A stretch of 64,000 nt of DNA from Nautilus pompilius (taxonomy: Eukaryota > Mollusca > Cephalopoda > Nautilida > Nautilidae). Positions 12,421-24,479 of the stretch are shown piece by piece; within the stretch, counting starts at the first letter, position 1; each line of letters starts with the position of its first letter. The stretch spans positions 2,466,501-2,530,500 of the forward strand of contig JACATO010000591.1 in assembly GCA_018389105.1 (NCBI GenBank), given 5' to 3'. The position numbers and the translations under genes were made by a program. The notes under the pieces were generated by a model that was given only the letters and a program-made list of their open reading frames with translations, was not told the origin of the DNA and made no database searches.

Positions 12421-13169
12421 CGGGGTATATCCAAAAAGAAACCGAACTTTTAAAACAGCGTGACAACCAGCCGGCGCAGCATGCTCGCGACTGCAGTGCT
12501 GCGTATCGGTGACCTTGATCTTCAGTTTAATAATAGCCACATCACATCACATCAGTTAGTCATCGATTTACACGTGCTATAGTGAACATATGTTTAATGC
12601 ACTTGGCGATTTGTCACAAGTTGAACAATGAAAGATCTTGAAGAGCAATGTGTTTGTGTGAAATTCTGTTTCAAATTGGGAAAAACCTTTACGAAGACTT
12701 TTCTAATGTTGCAACAGGCCTATGGGGAGGATTGTTTGAGCCATACGCAATGTCACCAGTGGTACCAGCGTTTCAAATTGGGAAGAACATCCACCAAAGA
12801 CAATACCACATCTGGACGGCCTTCCACAACAACGGACAACAATCACATTGAGAAAGTGCATGCTGTGATCTGTGTAGATTGTCACCTGACTCTCCGTGAA
12901 GTTTCCAAAGTAGTAGGCATCTGTAAAGTTCGTGCCACATGATTTTAAAAGAAAAATTGAACATGCATCATGTACCCGCAAAATTTGTGCCACATCTGCT
13001 GACAGATAAACAAAAAGAGAACCAAGTCAGTCAGTCAGGAGCTCCTTGATGCAACTATTATTAGACTGAAGGTCAAGGTCACCGGTACACAGCACTGCAG
13101 TCGTGAGCATGCTGCGCCAGCTGGTTGGCATGCTGTTTAAAAGTTTGGTTTCTTTTTGGACAGATCTCA
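12421..13169 (+). mobile_element. Mariner element, internally deleted
   Basis: The element is flanked by TA (12419-12420 and 13170-13171). Its left end CGGGGTATATCCAAAAAGAA and right end (inverted TTCTTTTTGGACAGATCTCA) match the ends of the mariner at 37031-38362. The long subterminal parts also pair: both ends carry the ACTGCAGT / GCATGCTGCG-type segment. At about 750 bp it is short of the roughly 1.3 kb expected for mariner, the missing part being most of the catalytic domain. Confidence 0.88.
12628..13075 (+). pseudogene. Mariner transposase, N-terminal DNA-binding part plus stub
   Basis: The first 104 codons from ATG at 12628 form the typical mariner N-terminus: a helix-turn-helix with QAYGEDCLSHTQCHQWYQRF, then RTSTKDNTTSGRPSTTTDN and HLTLREVSKVVGI of the second helix-turn-helix. 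A stop follows at 12942. Beyond it a shifted frame gives FVPHLLTDKQKEN and then breaks off. The three catalytic aspartates of the DD34D core are deleted. By comparison with the copy at 37095-38155 about 580 bp are gone. Confidence 0.85.
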
Positions 13170-13858
13170 TATACATCATTTGTGTGTTTTTATTCCAAAA
13201 TTCGGAAAGGCCCAGGTCCCGATCAATCCAGATTTGAAAGGTTCAACTGTAGTCTGTAGTGCTGCTTTTTTGGATCTAAGGGCCCATTACCTAACTTCTA
13301 CTTGCTGCTATGATTACCAATTAAATGATGCTTTATCAATGGCATGTCTGAGAAACTTATTACCATCATCAAAATTAATCCATTAATCTTTAATGTTTCT
13401 TAACAATACATTTAGGCAGCTATAAACTGTCAAGGTTTGAGCCGATTCAACAGACAGACAGTAAGTAAGCATGTTTTCTTATCTGACTTTCCTCACATAC
13501 TACCCCAATCCATTTTCTACCTAAACAGAAGAGTTCCAATAAGATCCTTCCTAGCTCCATCACCTGCACATCCACAAATGACCTTAATCAGAACAATGGT
13601 TTACATATAAAAAGCACACAAATAAATAACCAACTACAAAGCACTGTTCACCAAAATCTCCCAACAGTTATGGAATATAAACAAATGAACAAGATATTAC
13701 AGCATCCATTAACAAAATTTTATTACCATTACTAAATTATAGTTTCAAATGTAAATAGATACAGTGAACTTAACCCAGGGAGTATCAATACATTACAAAT
13801 TTACTCAGGCAGATAACCTATTTCTCCATATTATGTAATTTCAAAGTCCATATTTTTA

Positions 13859-15106
13859 TTAGGTTCATTACAAAAGTTTTGTTGATTTTATATTATGGTA
13901 ATTTGGGGTTAATTTTTTGCATGCTTGTGAAGGTGTATGAAGATAAGTTATATATCGTTTTGTAGCATGTGCTTTGGCATACATCATGTAAAACCTACTT
14001 TTTAAAAAAATCATTAAATGGATATTTGTTTCAGGGTTATAAGTGAAGTTTTTTGTGCCATTTTGCTTCACAAGCTCAAACTAGGCCATAATGCAAGTGA
14101 GGCAACTTGTAAAATTAAGCAAGTATGTGGTGAGGACACAGCAAGTGAGCGCACAGTACAACGATGGTTTGCAAAGTTTCGATCAGGAGATGAAAATCTT
14201 GAAGATACGGAACAAAACATGTCCTTCCAGCTGTGATGACCATTTGAAAGCCTCAGTTGAAGCCAATCCAGGAAAAACAGGGAAATTGCTGGAGAGCTTG
14301 ACGTAAGCACTGCAACTATTTCCCCACATCTTGATGCAATCAGCAAGGTTAAAAAGCTTCAGATGTGGGTGTCTCATGAAGGAACAACAAAATTGGCAAT
14401 TGGAGATCTCTCTTCATTTGTCATAAACAAAAACGACACATTTATTGATCAAATCATTGTGTGATGAAAAATGGATCCTTTTACGACAATTTGCAAACAA
14501 TCAGCACAGTGGCACGACAGAGACAAGGTATCTAACCACATTTCAAAACCTAGCCTCCACCCAAAGAAGGTCATGGTCACTGTCTGGTGGACTGAAACTA
14601 GTGTCATCCACTATAACTTTTTGCAACCTGGCGAAACCATCACAGCTGAAAGGTACTGTCATCAATTAAACATTGTTCATCAGAAACTCTCCAATCAAAA
14701 GTCAGCATTGGTAAATCGAAGAGGCCCAATCCTGCTCCACAACAATGCTCATTCTCATGTTGCAAAAGTGTCTCTTCAGAAACTGAACACGTTGGGGTAC
14801 AAAGTTCTCCCTCACCCAGCCTATTCACCAGACCCTTCTCCTACAGACTACACCTTTTCAAACACCTCGACAGCTTCCTCCGTATTAAATCCTCCTCCAA
14901 CCAAGCAGCAATTGAAACCGCCTTCCAACAGTTTGACTCCAGAAATCCAGACTTTTTTTCAAAATGGTATTAATGCACTTGTAACTCATTGGCAGAAGTG
15001 TACTGATTGTAATCTTACTTTGATCAATAAACTTTACGTTCAGCAAGGATATGAAGTCTCATTGTTGAGGTAAAAAAAACCTAACAAAACCTTTGTAACA
15101 ACATAA
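13859..15106 (+). mobile_element. Mariner element of a second family, near full length
   Basis: It is flanked by TA at 13857-13858 and 15107-15108. The inverted ends are TTAGGTTCATTACAAAAGTT on the left and, read inverted from the right, TTATGTTGTTACAAAGGTTT, about 30 bp with several mismatches. The TTAGGTT-type ends and the transposase resemble the SETMAR/cecropia group of mariners. Its length of 1,248 bp is normal for an intact mariner. Confidence 0.85.
14030..15073 (+). pseudogene. Mariner transposase (SETMAR/cecropia-like), dead
   Basis: Three blocks in shifting frames cover the whole protein. The N-terminal part (14030-14236) has KLGHNASEATCKIKQVCGED and RTVQRWFAKFRSGDENLED, the mariner helix-turn-helix. 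Around 14455 the first catalytic site reads VCDEKWIL with its aspartate. The longest block (14471-15073) has HPKKVMVTVWWTE, LLHNNAHSH, YSPDPSPTDY and ends EVSLLR. The second aspartate of the family motif HDNARPH is replaced by asparagine; the third, 34 residues further on, is kept. Frameshifts plus this change make it inactive. Confidence 0.88.
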
Positions 15107-16320
15107 TAGATCAACTGATGTAATCAGCATAAAAACTAACTGTTTACATTTGATCAAAGGTAAGAGTAAGGAGCATGAGGCATCAGTGAGATATCTCACA
15201 CCTGTGTACACAGGCTAAATACAATAGGAAAAGAAATTTCTTTGGATTAGCAGAGGGAGGAAACCATGTGAATGGATTTGTGGTACAGAGGATTGAGAAA
15301 CACCATATTCACTTGGGACAAAATCAAGGTTGTGTTTCTAATCAGCATCTTCTTCAAATCAATGCTTTACTTTACTTATCAATTCAAAAAAATCTGCTTA
15401 TTCAGCTTTATTTTTTTTTTAATGAACAGGCAAAAATAGAACTTGAATTATTCAACAGAGATACAGCTTTAAAATACTCCTTCATATCATAGCGTAGTCA
15501 AATAATTCAAAAATACCAAACAGCTCTAAAGAAATATAAAGCATGATAGGAAAAAAACTATATATTTGATCTGTTCTGTTTAAATTACTTTTGACAAATA
15601 CAGATTAGTCCATAGGGAATAGATAAAACTAAAATCCATTTAAAAACTAGTCATATAAACAAAATCAAACACATTATCTCAAGAATTATAATAGTATTTT
15701 GCCCGTTCTAAACACAAGTTTGCTGTGAATACATGTAGCATTTTCAAATTTTGCCTATATATAAATTCTCTTTGGTTTATATCCTCAACTACCAAAAAAT
15801 AATAATTTTAGCTTTCAGAAGTCAAAACAAAACAAAGCAAAACATCCTGATTCTAAGCTGATAAGGTTTTTTTAATATAAAATAGCAAAGAATTATTATT
15901 ATATATATATATTTTTTTTTCTTTCATTTGACAATTTATCGAGGCACACAGTTCTTATCTTCACAAATAGATAATCCCATATTAACTGCCAAAATATTAT
16001 TTATAACAAATTATTGTGCTATCTGCAGATGCACCTGGGATTTGCCATGTGTTTTGCTCAACTCAATTGAAAATAATTAATATTTCTATAATTCTGATGA
16101 TTTCTTTTATGATAGGTAAAATTTTTCATTATAAAGTAATGATTAATTATATTAATCCACCACAGCTTGCCTGCAAATTGGATCCATTCCAATCTTGTAG
16201 CATATTAAGAGAGAATTTTACATCTTATGTTAGTCACCATAACCCTGTAACTCCATAGAATGCATAGTTAGCACCACCATCCTAGTTAAAGTAATGTTTA
16301 CTTTCTAATTTAACTAATGT

Positions 16321-16406
16321 ACTAAGGACATTCAAATGAAACCTAGCTGAAATAGTATCACCATAGTGGCATCTGGCTGATTTTTCATTTGAATATCCTT
16401 AATAGT
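16321..16406 (+). repeat. Short hairpin repeat family, copy B (best preserved)
   Basis: Both arms are present: ACTAAGGACATTCAAATG on the left and, inverted, TTCATTTGAATATCCTTA on the right, giving about 18 bp of near-perfect inverted repeat around a middle of about 45 bp. The middle, GAAATAGTATCACCATAGTG then GCATCTGGCTG, is in the opposite orientation to copies A, C and E. Size and inverted ends fit a very small miniature inverted-repeat transposable element (MITE); no transposase family can be named from so little. Confidence 0.8.
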
Positions 16407-18880
16407 TTGCCTTTCTTTCAAGTGTTTAATCCTTAAATGGTGGTAATTGCACATGACAATTTACCTTTTCCACACCTCTGTCTAAATTCCAAATTAATTG
16501 ATGGTAACAATAAAAGCCTATGGAAGTCTCCGTTGTCACCTACCAAGCGCAAAAAACTTTCCCAGTTCTCAGTACCACACTAAGCATCATGGATGACATA
16601 CACCCCTTGTCTCTCTGGGTGATATTCCAAGTATGAAGCATACACTGCTGACCCTACAGAAAATTTTGACAATGTTGGATGATCTGTGATGAGGAATTAT
16701 CAGATACATCATCTGAGGAAAGTGAAGAATATCAAGTGAGAGGTGATTTGACTGACTAGAGAGTGACCACAAGAAAGGTGGTGGTCAGCAAGGGACACTG
16801 TCACCAGTCATGCCCCCTTCACCCAAGCACTCAGCTTTAGCAGTGTCATATGGTAATGGTTTTATACCAACCTTTGCCTGTTTTTGATGAAAGTAAACAA
16901 ACAAAACCAGACTTCCAGGCCCATCTCTCTTATTGCAGGTGAGGAAAAAGATCACCCCAGACCTGTTGGCACTACCCTCTACCACATCTTATTTTGCAAT
17001 CCACCAGGCCAAAACAAAGGTTTATATGATGTTTTTGTATATTTATCTTCATTTTGCATGCAAATCTATAATTTCTTAGAAAAAAAATTGAATTTTTTTT
17101 TTTTGTACATGGTAATGGAATTTTCAGCCCTATATCAAATGATGAAGGGTTAAAATTTTACCTCTAAAGGTTGGACATATTTCCTGGAATATTTTGTAGA
17201 TGCTATTTGTTATTTTATCTGGAAGATCTTTGTTTGAGGCAACAATAATTTTTCTGACTGCATTTTTTGGTGAGAGATCTAAGTTTTCAGACATCCATGA
17301 GCAATCTCGCTAATCAAATGACCTAACCAGACATCAATGATCAGAATTTTAGAGCAAGCTAGTAGTGGTGGTGAAGGTCCCAGGACAATATGAACTGCCT
17401 CAGCTTTTCTCTATCTAATAAAGAAAAGGCTGGAGCCCATGTGCAAGGAAGGATTCAGCTATCTGATCCAGCTTTATTGTTTCAATCTGATTTCATTAGC
17501 TATCTCATCAATATATTTCTCACCAAATGACTGCACACATTTGTAAAAGCAGCATAAAATAAACAAAATTTTATAAAAAAAAAAAAAGCTAAACTGGATA
17601 TATAACAATTTGAAAACACCATTCTCCAAGATGGTTTCAGAATTTAGCTTTTAGAATAATAATGGAATTTAAGGCAACTAGAACTCGGCAACCTTAGTAA
17701 TGCATTTAAATATTTTAAATTTTCAACCACAAACACACGAGAAATTTAAAAGAATCAGGTTTTTAAACTGATCAAACAAAAGTCAGACTTTATTCCACTA
17801 GTATAATTCTTTAAATGGAAATAAAACTTTTCTAAGAATTTAATATGTTGTTATTCAATTATTTAGAACTGTGAGAGCTTTTTTTTTTTTTTATTATCTA
17901 CTAAATAGATTCAAATTCATTTTGTAAAGATTCCAGTAATATGTACACATTTTAATAGACTATAGGTCTGTAATAGTAACTATTATTATATGTACTTAAA
18001 GCAATTGTGCATGTAATCCAAATCTGGTTTTTGTCTGCTGATAATTTAAGCTAACCTTCCCCAAGTGCACTGTTATAAACACACACAATTAGGATGTGAC
18101 TATTGATAACTGCTTCCAAACCAATATGGCAGAAGCAGCAAAAATGCAAAATTCTGCTGAAAAGAAATTATGTTAAAAGAAAAACATTTTAGCCAAAAGA
18201 AAGTACAACAGGCCTTGTATTTGCTTTTGAAGACTGTCAGCATTTACCAACCTCCACTTATAGGTATCATGAGTGTTTGTAGTACTGATTTGTGAAGTTT
18301 TCTAAACTATGACAAGCTAGAAACCACATTCAGATTGCATACAAAGCCATTTAACTGGATCCATTCTGTCTCCCATCACCAGAAGTAGCACATAGGGCAA
18401 AAAACCAAACTGAGTTCTGCTTCAGTAACCAGTTCCCTGACTATTTTACAAATTATATCATAATCACCATAAACCTTCTCAAAGGGAAGTTTAAAAAAAC
18501 AAAGTGTGAATTTTCTAGTTTATATTTATTTTATTCCATTTTGCAACTTTTTATATCCTTGCAATGATTTTCCTTTCTTATTAAAATTAAACAAAAAAAT
18601 GTTAACACATTAAAATACTTCTACTGTAACAAACTATATATTTGAAATACCAAAAGATGACAATTACACCCACATGAACAATATTAAGAACAAGCTTGGT
18701 TTCTCACAATGCCTGATCTAAGAAAATCAAATTTTTAAATATATGTATATTTATTTCACATTTATTTTTAAATTTTAGCATAGAAATTAATTTATATTTG
18801 TTTAACATAGATACTAAAGTTAATTTGGAATACTCTTAAATCATATTTTTACTAAAAATGTGAAAAAAGATATCTTGATA

Positions 18881-18960
18881 TACTATGGACATTCAAATGA
18901 AACCAGCCGGATATCATTACACCCATGCTATTTCAGCTAGGTTTTATTTCAGTCAAACCA
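18881..18960 (-). repeat. Short hairpin repeat family, copy C
   Basis: It starts TACTATGGACATTCAAATGA, continues with AACCAGCCGGATATCATTAC and CATGCTATTTCAGCTAGG, and ends in a partly decayed right arm, TTTTATTTCAGTCAAACC. The middle orientation agrees with copies A and E. Confidence 0.75.
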
Positions 18961-20392
18961 GTCTTCCTAGCACATCCAAATATTAATGGTTGAATAAGTC
19001 TTGTTATACTTGTTTGTGTGACCACCTGTTGGTCAGTAAGTCAACATTACTAAAAATAGATACACCACTCGCTATACTATAAATCCCCCACTTGGTCTCA
19101 AAGTCATTTAAATAAGTCGAAAGTATATACCTACATAAGTTCCTGCCTTTATCCTGATTGTTTTACCTCTTTCATTGCATTTCACAATATCAATTTTCTG
19201 TTCAAGTGTAATGTGACACTTCTTTGACATACAAATGTTCTTCAAATCACTTTTATGCTTACCAGGTATGTTGGAGGGTTGGAAACATGTGGAAAATGCT
19301 TAAGTTACAATGGCAAGGCAATGTAGTGAGACAAAAGTTCCTTTTGCATGTGTACCACACCACGGCTGCAGAATTTCCACTTCATTCAAAATGAAATTTC
19401 TCAAGCAAACTCTAAATTATGTAAGTAGTGTGTTACGTAAACTGGGGAGTAACAGTATTCTTGATAACTGTTAATACAAGATTCATCAGCATTAAGCCCC
19501 CCCCCCAATTCTTCTGATGACACAATTTCAGAAAATCACAACTCTTTTTGTTCTATCAGTTAGATTTTTACACTCCAACAGACAATACACTGCTCAAATA
19601 CTCAAATAAAATGCAAACATTTCTTTTGTTTGCAAAAAAAAAAACAAACAAACAAAAAAACAAAATTAAATTATATTTACTGCAGTCCATGTGACAACAG
19701 TAACAACCAGTACTGGTGTGCATGTACACTAGATCTGCTTCTAAAATATCAATGCAGCATTTCGCAGTTTAGGGAGTTCAGATACAAGGCATGTGTTTAA
19801 AGGTTACTACTGGCTATTGTTTACTTCAAAACTGATTTCAAAGAGAAATATTACAATAAATCTAAAATTTATAAGCTTTACAAATATGTATGAGCAACAA
19901 CATAAATGTACATAATACAATTTGGCATTCAGCTGTGTCATGGTTGTAAAGTGGCCATTTGAGTTTAAATGTCTACTATTTTTTATACTTTCATCCAAAG
20001 AGCTCTAAAACTCTCTGGTGAAGTGTCATAACAAGAATATTTTACTTATTTTACGCATTTGGTAATTTTTTAGAAGTAATTTTGGCATTGAAATCAAATC
20101 ATAAATAATAGTAGTATAAATTAAAGCACTTAAGATTTCTTTCTAATTGAAGGCACCATGTATTTCGTATGGTACCAGTCTGACAAGACCCTCTAGGTCC
20201 TCAGATTTATTTGGGTGCAATCTTTAGGGCTTGGTGTCCAATTCATCCTCCTATAATAAAAACATTAATGTATAAAATGAGCTACCAGCAGAAGTAATTG
20301 ACACTATCGAAAGAGTGCTACTGTTGTTCTTGTTGACAGTGTTTAGAGTAAGTTTTGAATGGCTTCCTGCTTTTTATTTACCATAAAATGTT

Positions 20393-20422
20393 GTGTATTA
20401 TATGCTATCGTATATAATACAC
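20393..20422. repeat. Perfect 11-bp-arm palindrome
   Basis: GTGTATTATAT at 20393-20403 is matched exactly by its reverse complement at 20412-20422, with an 8-base loop. The same GTGTATTATA motif occurs inverted again near 20471. It may be a transposon terminus or a chance AT-rich hairpin. Confidence 0.6.
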
Positions 20423-20585
20423 ACCCCAATTTTGATCTGCAGAAATCCCCCCAAAACGTATAATTCCCATTATAATACACAAACATATTTATCTCATATT
20501 TCAGGCGCCATCAGATTGGGCAAACCTGAAGGAGAATGGGTGTTATACAACAGACAAATAATGGCCAACTTCAATTTTCAACTGA

Positions 20586-20869
20586 GAAATAACGTCTTTC
20601 ATTTAATGGGGCCATCTGGAATAAACTAAATGTGGAGAGACTTTATGGGACATACATAACAGTTTCACAAAAATCTGAAAAATTCACTCACTCAACTGCA
20701 GTAGTAATGTAGTAAACCAAGTCACCAGAATGCACAAATCAGGTTTTCACAAATACCCCATGACATTCAACAGTCTTCGTGAAAAAATTCCATTTCAATT
20801 ACTATGCCACCCTCATTTATTACGCCACCTTGCCTACTACACTATGGCATAGTGACTGAGATATTACAG
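20586..20869 (-). mobile_element. Pogo-type element, 5' part only, same family as 62.3-63.2 kb
   Basis: From the inverted ATG near 20614 to the end at 20869 the sequence follows the copy at 62942-63198 closely: GGGGCCATCTGGAATAAACT, a shared CACTCA / CTGCAGTAGTAATGTAGTAA segment, and the end GTGACTGAGATATTACAG followed by TA. On the minus strand the open part begins MAPLNERRYFSVEN, comparable to MAPPKKRCRQFSVDF in the other copy, then decays. The opposite terminus was not found, so this copy is truncated. Confidence 0.7.
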
Positions 20870-20940
20870 TAACATGTATATAAACTCCACACGGGGATAA
20901 TCTTCATTCAGTCCCTGTTTCTACATACTGTTACACAACC

Positions 20941-21736
20941 ATGCCACAAACACAACGTATGAGCTACACTGCTGCAGATAAACTCCAAATGATCAGCTAT
21001 GCAGCTGAACATGGCAACAGAGTTGCAGCCAGAAGGTTTGGGGTGAACGAGGCTAACATCAGGTCCTGGCAACGTTCTCAGAAGATTGAAGACATGATAA
21101 TCAAGGCAAGGGTGCAGTCTATCCTCAAGCTCTCAAGATTGAGGTGGTGGTACCTTCCTTTGTCACTGAAAGGCGCATGATGGGGGTTTCCATGACAGAG
21201 ATACCCATGTTCGCACTTTCTATCTACAAAACTCCAAAAACTCAATCTATGCTTGACTTTAAGGCATCTCAGAAATTGTGTGCATACTTCATGGCCTGTG
21301 ACCAACTAAGCATACACTGGTGGACCACCATTGCCAAGAAGCTACCTGATTACAAAGATCAGCTGTTGAGGTACCAACAGTGTCATCGTCGTCAAACTGA
21401 GAAAACAACATGACCACCCACTCATTCACATAGGGAATGCTGACCAGATGCCGATGACGTTCGACCATCCCTACAACAGCTCAGTGGCCCCTATCGGGTC
21501 AAAGACCATCACCATGAAGACTGGCCACAAGAAGACCTGCTTCACACATGCTGGGGTGTAAGGCTGATGGAAGCAAACTCAGGTGCTGCCTGTCCAAAGC
21601 CATGGACAGAACCAAAGATGACATCCTGTGGTCTGAGCCAAGGGATGATAAGGCAGTAGAAGCATCAGAGGGCAACGACAACGATATCTACTACAACACA
21701 ACTGCTACCATGACTGATGAACAGTTCTTTCAGTAG
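20941..21736 (+). pseudogene. Pogo/Tigger-like DDE transposase, several frameshifts and an internal deletion
   Basis: The N-terminus from ATG at 20941 reads MPQTQRMSYTAADKLQMISY, then AAEHGNRVAARRFGVNEANI and RSWQ, a psq-type helix-turn-helix as in pogo and jerky-like proteins. A second frame (21144-21410) has DFKASQKLCAYFMACDQLSI and RTTIAKKLP-like residues, the CENP-B-type second DNA-binding domain. A third frame near 21430 has HIGNADQMPMTFDHPYNSSV, equivalent to the IGNMDETP catalytic block, then GSKTITMKTGHKKT. The glutamate of the usual DET is glutamine here. The rest of the core is missing, and it ends with an acidic tail before 21736. Confidence 0.8.
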
Positions 21737-22914
21737 AGGGAAGAACACAGCGGAGATGAGTTTGATTGGTTTTAATCTAGATGTATATCATATCAATGCA
21801 TGTCACTTGTCCTGTATTATATTTATCAATTTCATCGAATTTCAATAAAATTGTGAAAAAAAAATATTACTTGCATTTTTGTTTTTGTGATTAAATTCTA
21901 ATAGAGTTTCAGTATGAACTCCTTGTTCTGTTTCTACCCATTTCATTGGCAATGTCAATAATGCTCAACCAAGCGACATTCAATACTCATATCCCCCAAA
22001 ACACACAAAACAAGACACAAACAAATTTATTGATATTCAGTCAAATTGCCATGTGGAATTTTCTAATATATACGCATGTATTATTGCTTGCTCATCTGTC
22101 ATCAGCGATGGCCTCAGCAGTCTGGAAAAAATGTCTGCAACGTCTGATATCATGTATAACATACACCAAATTTTTAAAGGGTAAATTTTCTTTAAAAGTC
22201 ACATATAACACAGCATTTTACAGTAATTATTTATGCTATTGCCTGCATTTAATTACTTAGGTTATAAGAAAGTTACGTGGCAGATAAGACTTCTGTAAAA
22301 GAATAAAATCCATTCATATTCTTAAAAGATTTTTTTAAAAAACAAAAAGCTGGTAAATATTTATTTGTGGTTGCACAAAATAAACCTATTGATTCCTCCA
22401 AGACTCTAGTTGTGGTTTGTTAGTGTTTATACTTGAACAAACTCCACTTGACTTGCCAAAAGTTTATTATGGAATAATTCTAAAATCAATGTGGCAACTT
22501 TTTCACTACATTATAATATAGTAAATATATTGCAGCCATTTAATCAGAATTATTGGGAAACCCTGACACACAAAATATTGGGTAACAAGGATACTTATCA
22601 CAGTGATAATGACACTGAACTTTAAATCTTTCATGTCACCAAAATGTAAAATAAAATGAACTATTTATCTCTTGGTGAATATATATGTACACAAAACTAA
22701 AATAAAGTTGTAAGCTATTAATTATTTTGGAATTAATGAAAGACATTTTTAGAATTCTGCACTTCATTTTCAAAACTATGGTGAGGTAGTTTTATGCTAA
22801 CAGGTGGTCAGTAGTGTCAAATAAGTTTGTGCTAATGTTGCAACATCTTTTTTTAAAAAATTATGGTAAAGGTAAAACAAACAATACATGCAAGTGACTC
22901 AATGTTCCACTTAC

Positions 22915-23034
22915 CATCAAAAATCCCACTTTCCAATAAATTTCCATTTTTCTCAAGTGCAGCAAATTCATCAGCAGTAAGGAATGTATAATGGACCCCA
23001 TTAATTTCTCCAGGACGGGGTGGACGAGTAGTAC
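22915..23034 (-). CDS. MAGI: MAGI-family scaffold protein, exon inside guanylate-kinase-like domain (partial gene)
   Basis: This 120-bp exon follows the one at 44436-44546 after a 21.4-kb intron. It encodes TTRPPRPGEINGVHYTFLT, then a helix rich in acidic and leucine residues and the end LLESGIFDG. Family members read TTR, GEV.GVDY.FLT, EF..LE.SG.LLE.G.Y, so the order and spacing match residue by residue. The acceptor AG reads as ct at 23035-23036 and the donor GTAAGT as acttac at 22909-22914. Phase is 1 on both sides, so skipping this exon would keep the frame but remove the centre of the guanylate-kinase-like domain. The conserved Y of FLTVEEF-type neighbours is present, but Y of GVDY is preceded by H rather than D here. 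The final G joins the next exon to form the glycine of the motif GNHYGTP. Confidence 0.95.
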
Positions 23035-24479
23035 CTGGAAAATATTAGAGATGGCAGTTACCTATTTGAGAAATCTCAAGGAGAGGAAAATTAACAGCAA
23101 ATCACTATACTGTTGAGTAATAAAGAGTTGCATTTCCATTCATTGCCATCTTGATATGAAAACCTAAACTGATTGTTTATAAATGATTTTTAGACAATGT
23201 AAAAAAAAAAAAAAAAATTTTTTTTGTTCTTCAGCAATAATTTTACTTTCAAAATCTTACTAGTTTCATCATTTGATAAATAAATGCATAATATATCTTA
23301 TTAAAAAATACTGCCTTAAATTTTGTTATTTTAATAAGATCAGCATGCAGCAGGAAAGGCATTCATTCTTGAATGTGGATAACAGGAAATGTTTTCCATC
23401 TGTTTGCATTATTGTAACAGACAGGTGCACGAAATTTTAAAAAATTTATTGACATCTACATGTTTGTGAAAAATCATCTTTAAAATTCACAGTAATGGAA
23501 AAAAAATTTAAGATATTTTTCATATTTTTATAACTCCCAATATACCAACTAATTCTTAAAGCAAGTTACTGTAACCACATGTCTATTATCTTGGTCAGAA
23601 ACTTTACATTTGCCTGCAGCTACAGTTTAATGTTAGTCATCATGTGACTTTGCTGTTTATACCCAACTGGACAATTGGATATACAGTTACACATGGATTA
23701 TTACATCACTACTGGTTCAGTCCTATCTTACATGCCCACAAATACCCACTAGACCCTTAAAACCTACAAAAACAATCAGGTTATCTTAGTTGATAAATGC
23801 ATCTAGTTAATAGGTACATTTTGATACATGCATTTTTACCAGAGTTTCTGTCTTGAGGAAACTGAGAAACCCCAGCTTCTTTTTTTTTTGTTTTGTTTGA
23901 GGCTTCCATGTTGAAAAAAGATTTTACCAATGCCCGAATACAATTTTTTCAAAAGCACTGATCACCTGGTAGATAAATAATCAAATGAACAAATAAAATT
24001 ATCTATCTTGTGTTTAATCTCACCAGGTTCACTTCATTCAGATTTCCAGTTTAAAATTTGCAAATTAAACCATAAAACTGTACTCTGGTAATGATGCCCA
24101 TGTTATCATCATTGTGTACCAAAGAGAAATCAAATTTTAAAAAACAAAACCACAGAACATTTTGCTGTTTCTTCTTTTATTATCCTAAATCTTTTCAACA
24201 ATTTCATATTTGACAAGTTTACAGTAGACTGGTCAGTAGTATACTGCTAAAAAAAAAAAAAAAATGGATTTAGCCATTGTGAAAATTTCCAATAACAGGA
24301 CCAACAGGTTTTAAGATCATTCTGTTTAGTCCCAAGGGGTTAAACCTGCTTTAGACTGTTTTTAATGGCATTCTGTGCATAAAGCCCTTTTCACAGGATT
24401 CCATAAACAAGGCAACCTTAGAAAGTGCAAAATCTATAATTAATAATTTCACAAATTTAGCAAAGTGAGTACTCATAAG

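Larger units (their letters stand above)
11760..13249 (+). mobile_element. Pogo/Tigger-like element, interrupted by a mariner
   Basis: The right end at 13200-13249 (GGTCCCGATCAATCCAGATT and TGAAAGGTTCAACTG, followed by TA) has the form of a pogo/Tigger terminal repeat. Inside lies the start of a transposase gene at 11972. The element's body is split by the mariner at 12421-13169, which carries its own TA duplication. The left terminus was not found with certainty; 11760 is my estimate of where similarity to the right end could begin. The catalytic core is missing. Confidence 0.5.
9153..22914 (-). other. MAGI intron between guanylate-kinase exon and linker/WW exon (13,762 bp)
   Basis: The boundaries are fixed by GTAAGT at 22909-22914 and AG at 9153-9154 on the minus strand. 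Content listed separately: a pogo-like element interrupted by a mariner (about 11.9-13.25 kb), a second mariner (13859-15106), hairpin repeats at 16.3 and 18.9 kb, a short perfect palindrome at 20.4 kb and two pogo-type remnants at 20.6-21.7 kb. The stretches 9153-11460, 15110-16310, 16410-18880, 18960-20390 and 21880-22908 show no gene that I can support. Confidence 0.9.

Noticed and set aside
16587..17153. Possible transposase N-terminus (piece DEELSDTSSEESEEY)
   Set aside because: An acidic serine-rich stretch of this kind occurs in piggyBac-type and many other proteins; no catalytic block was found.
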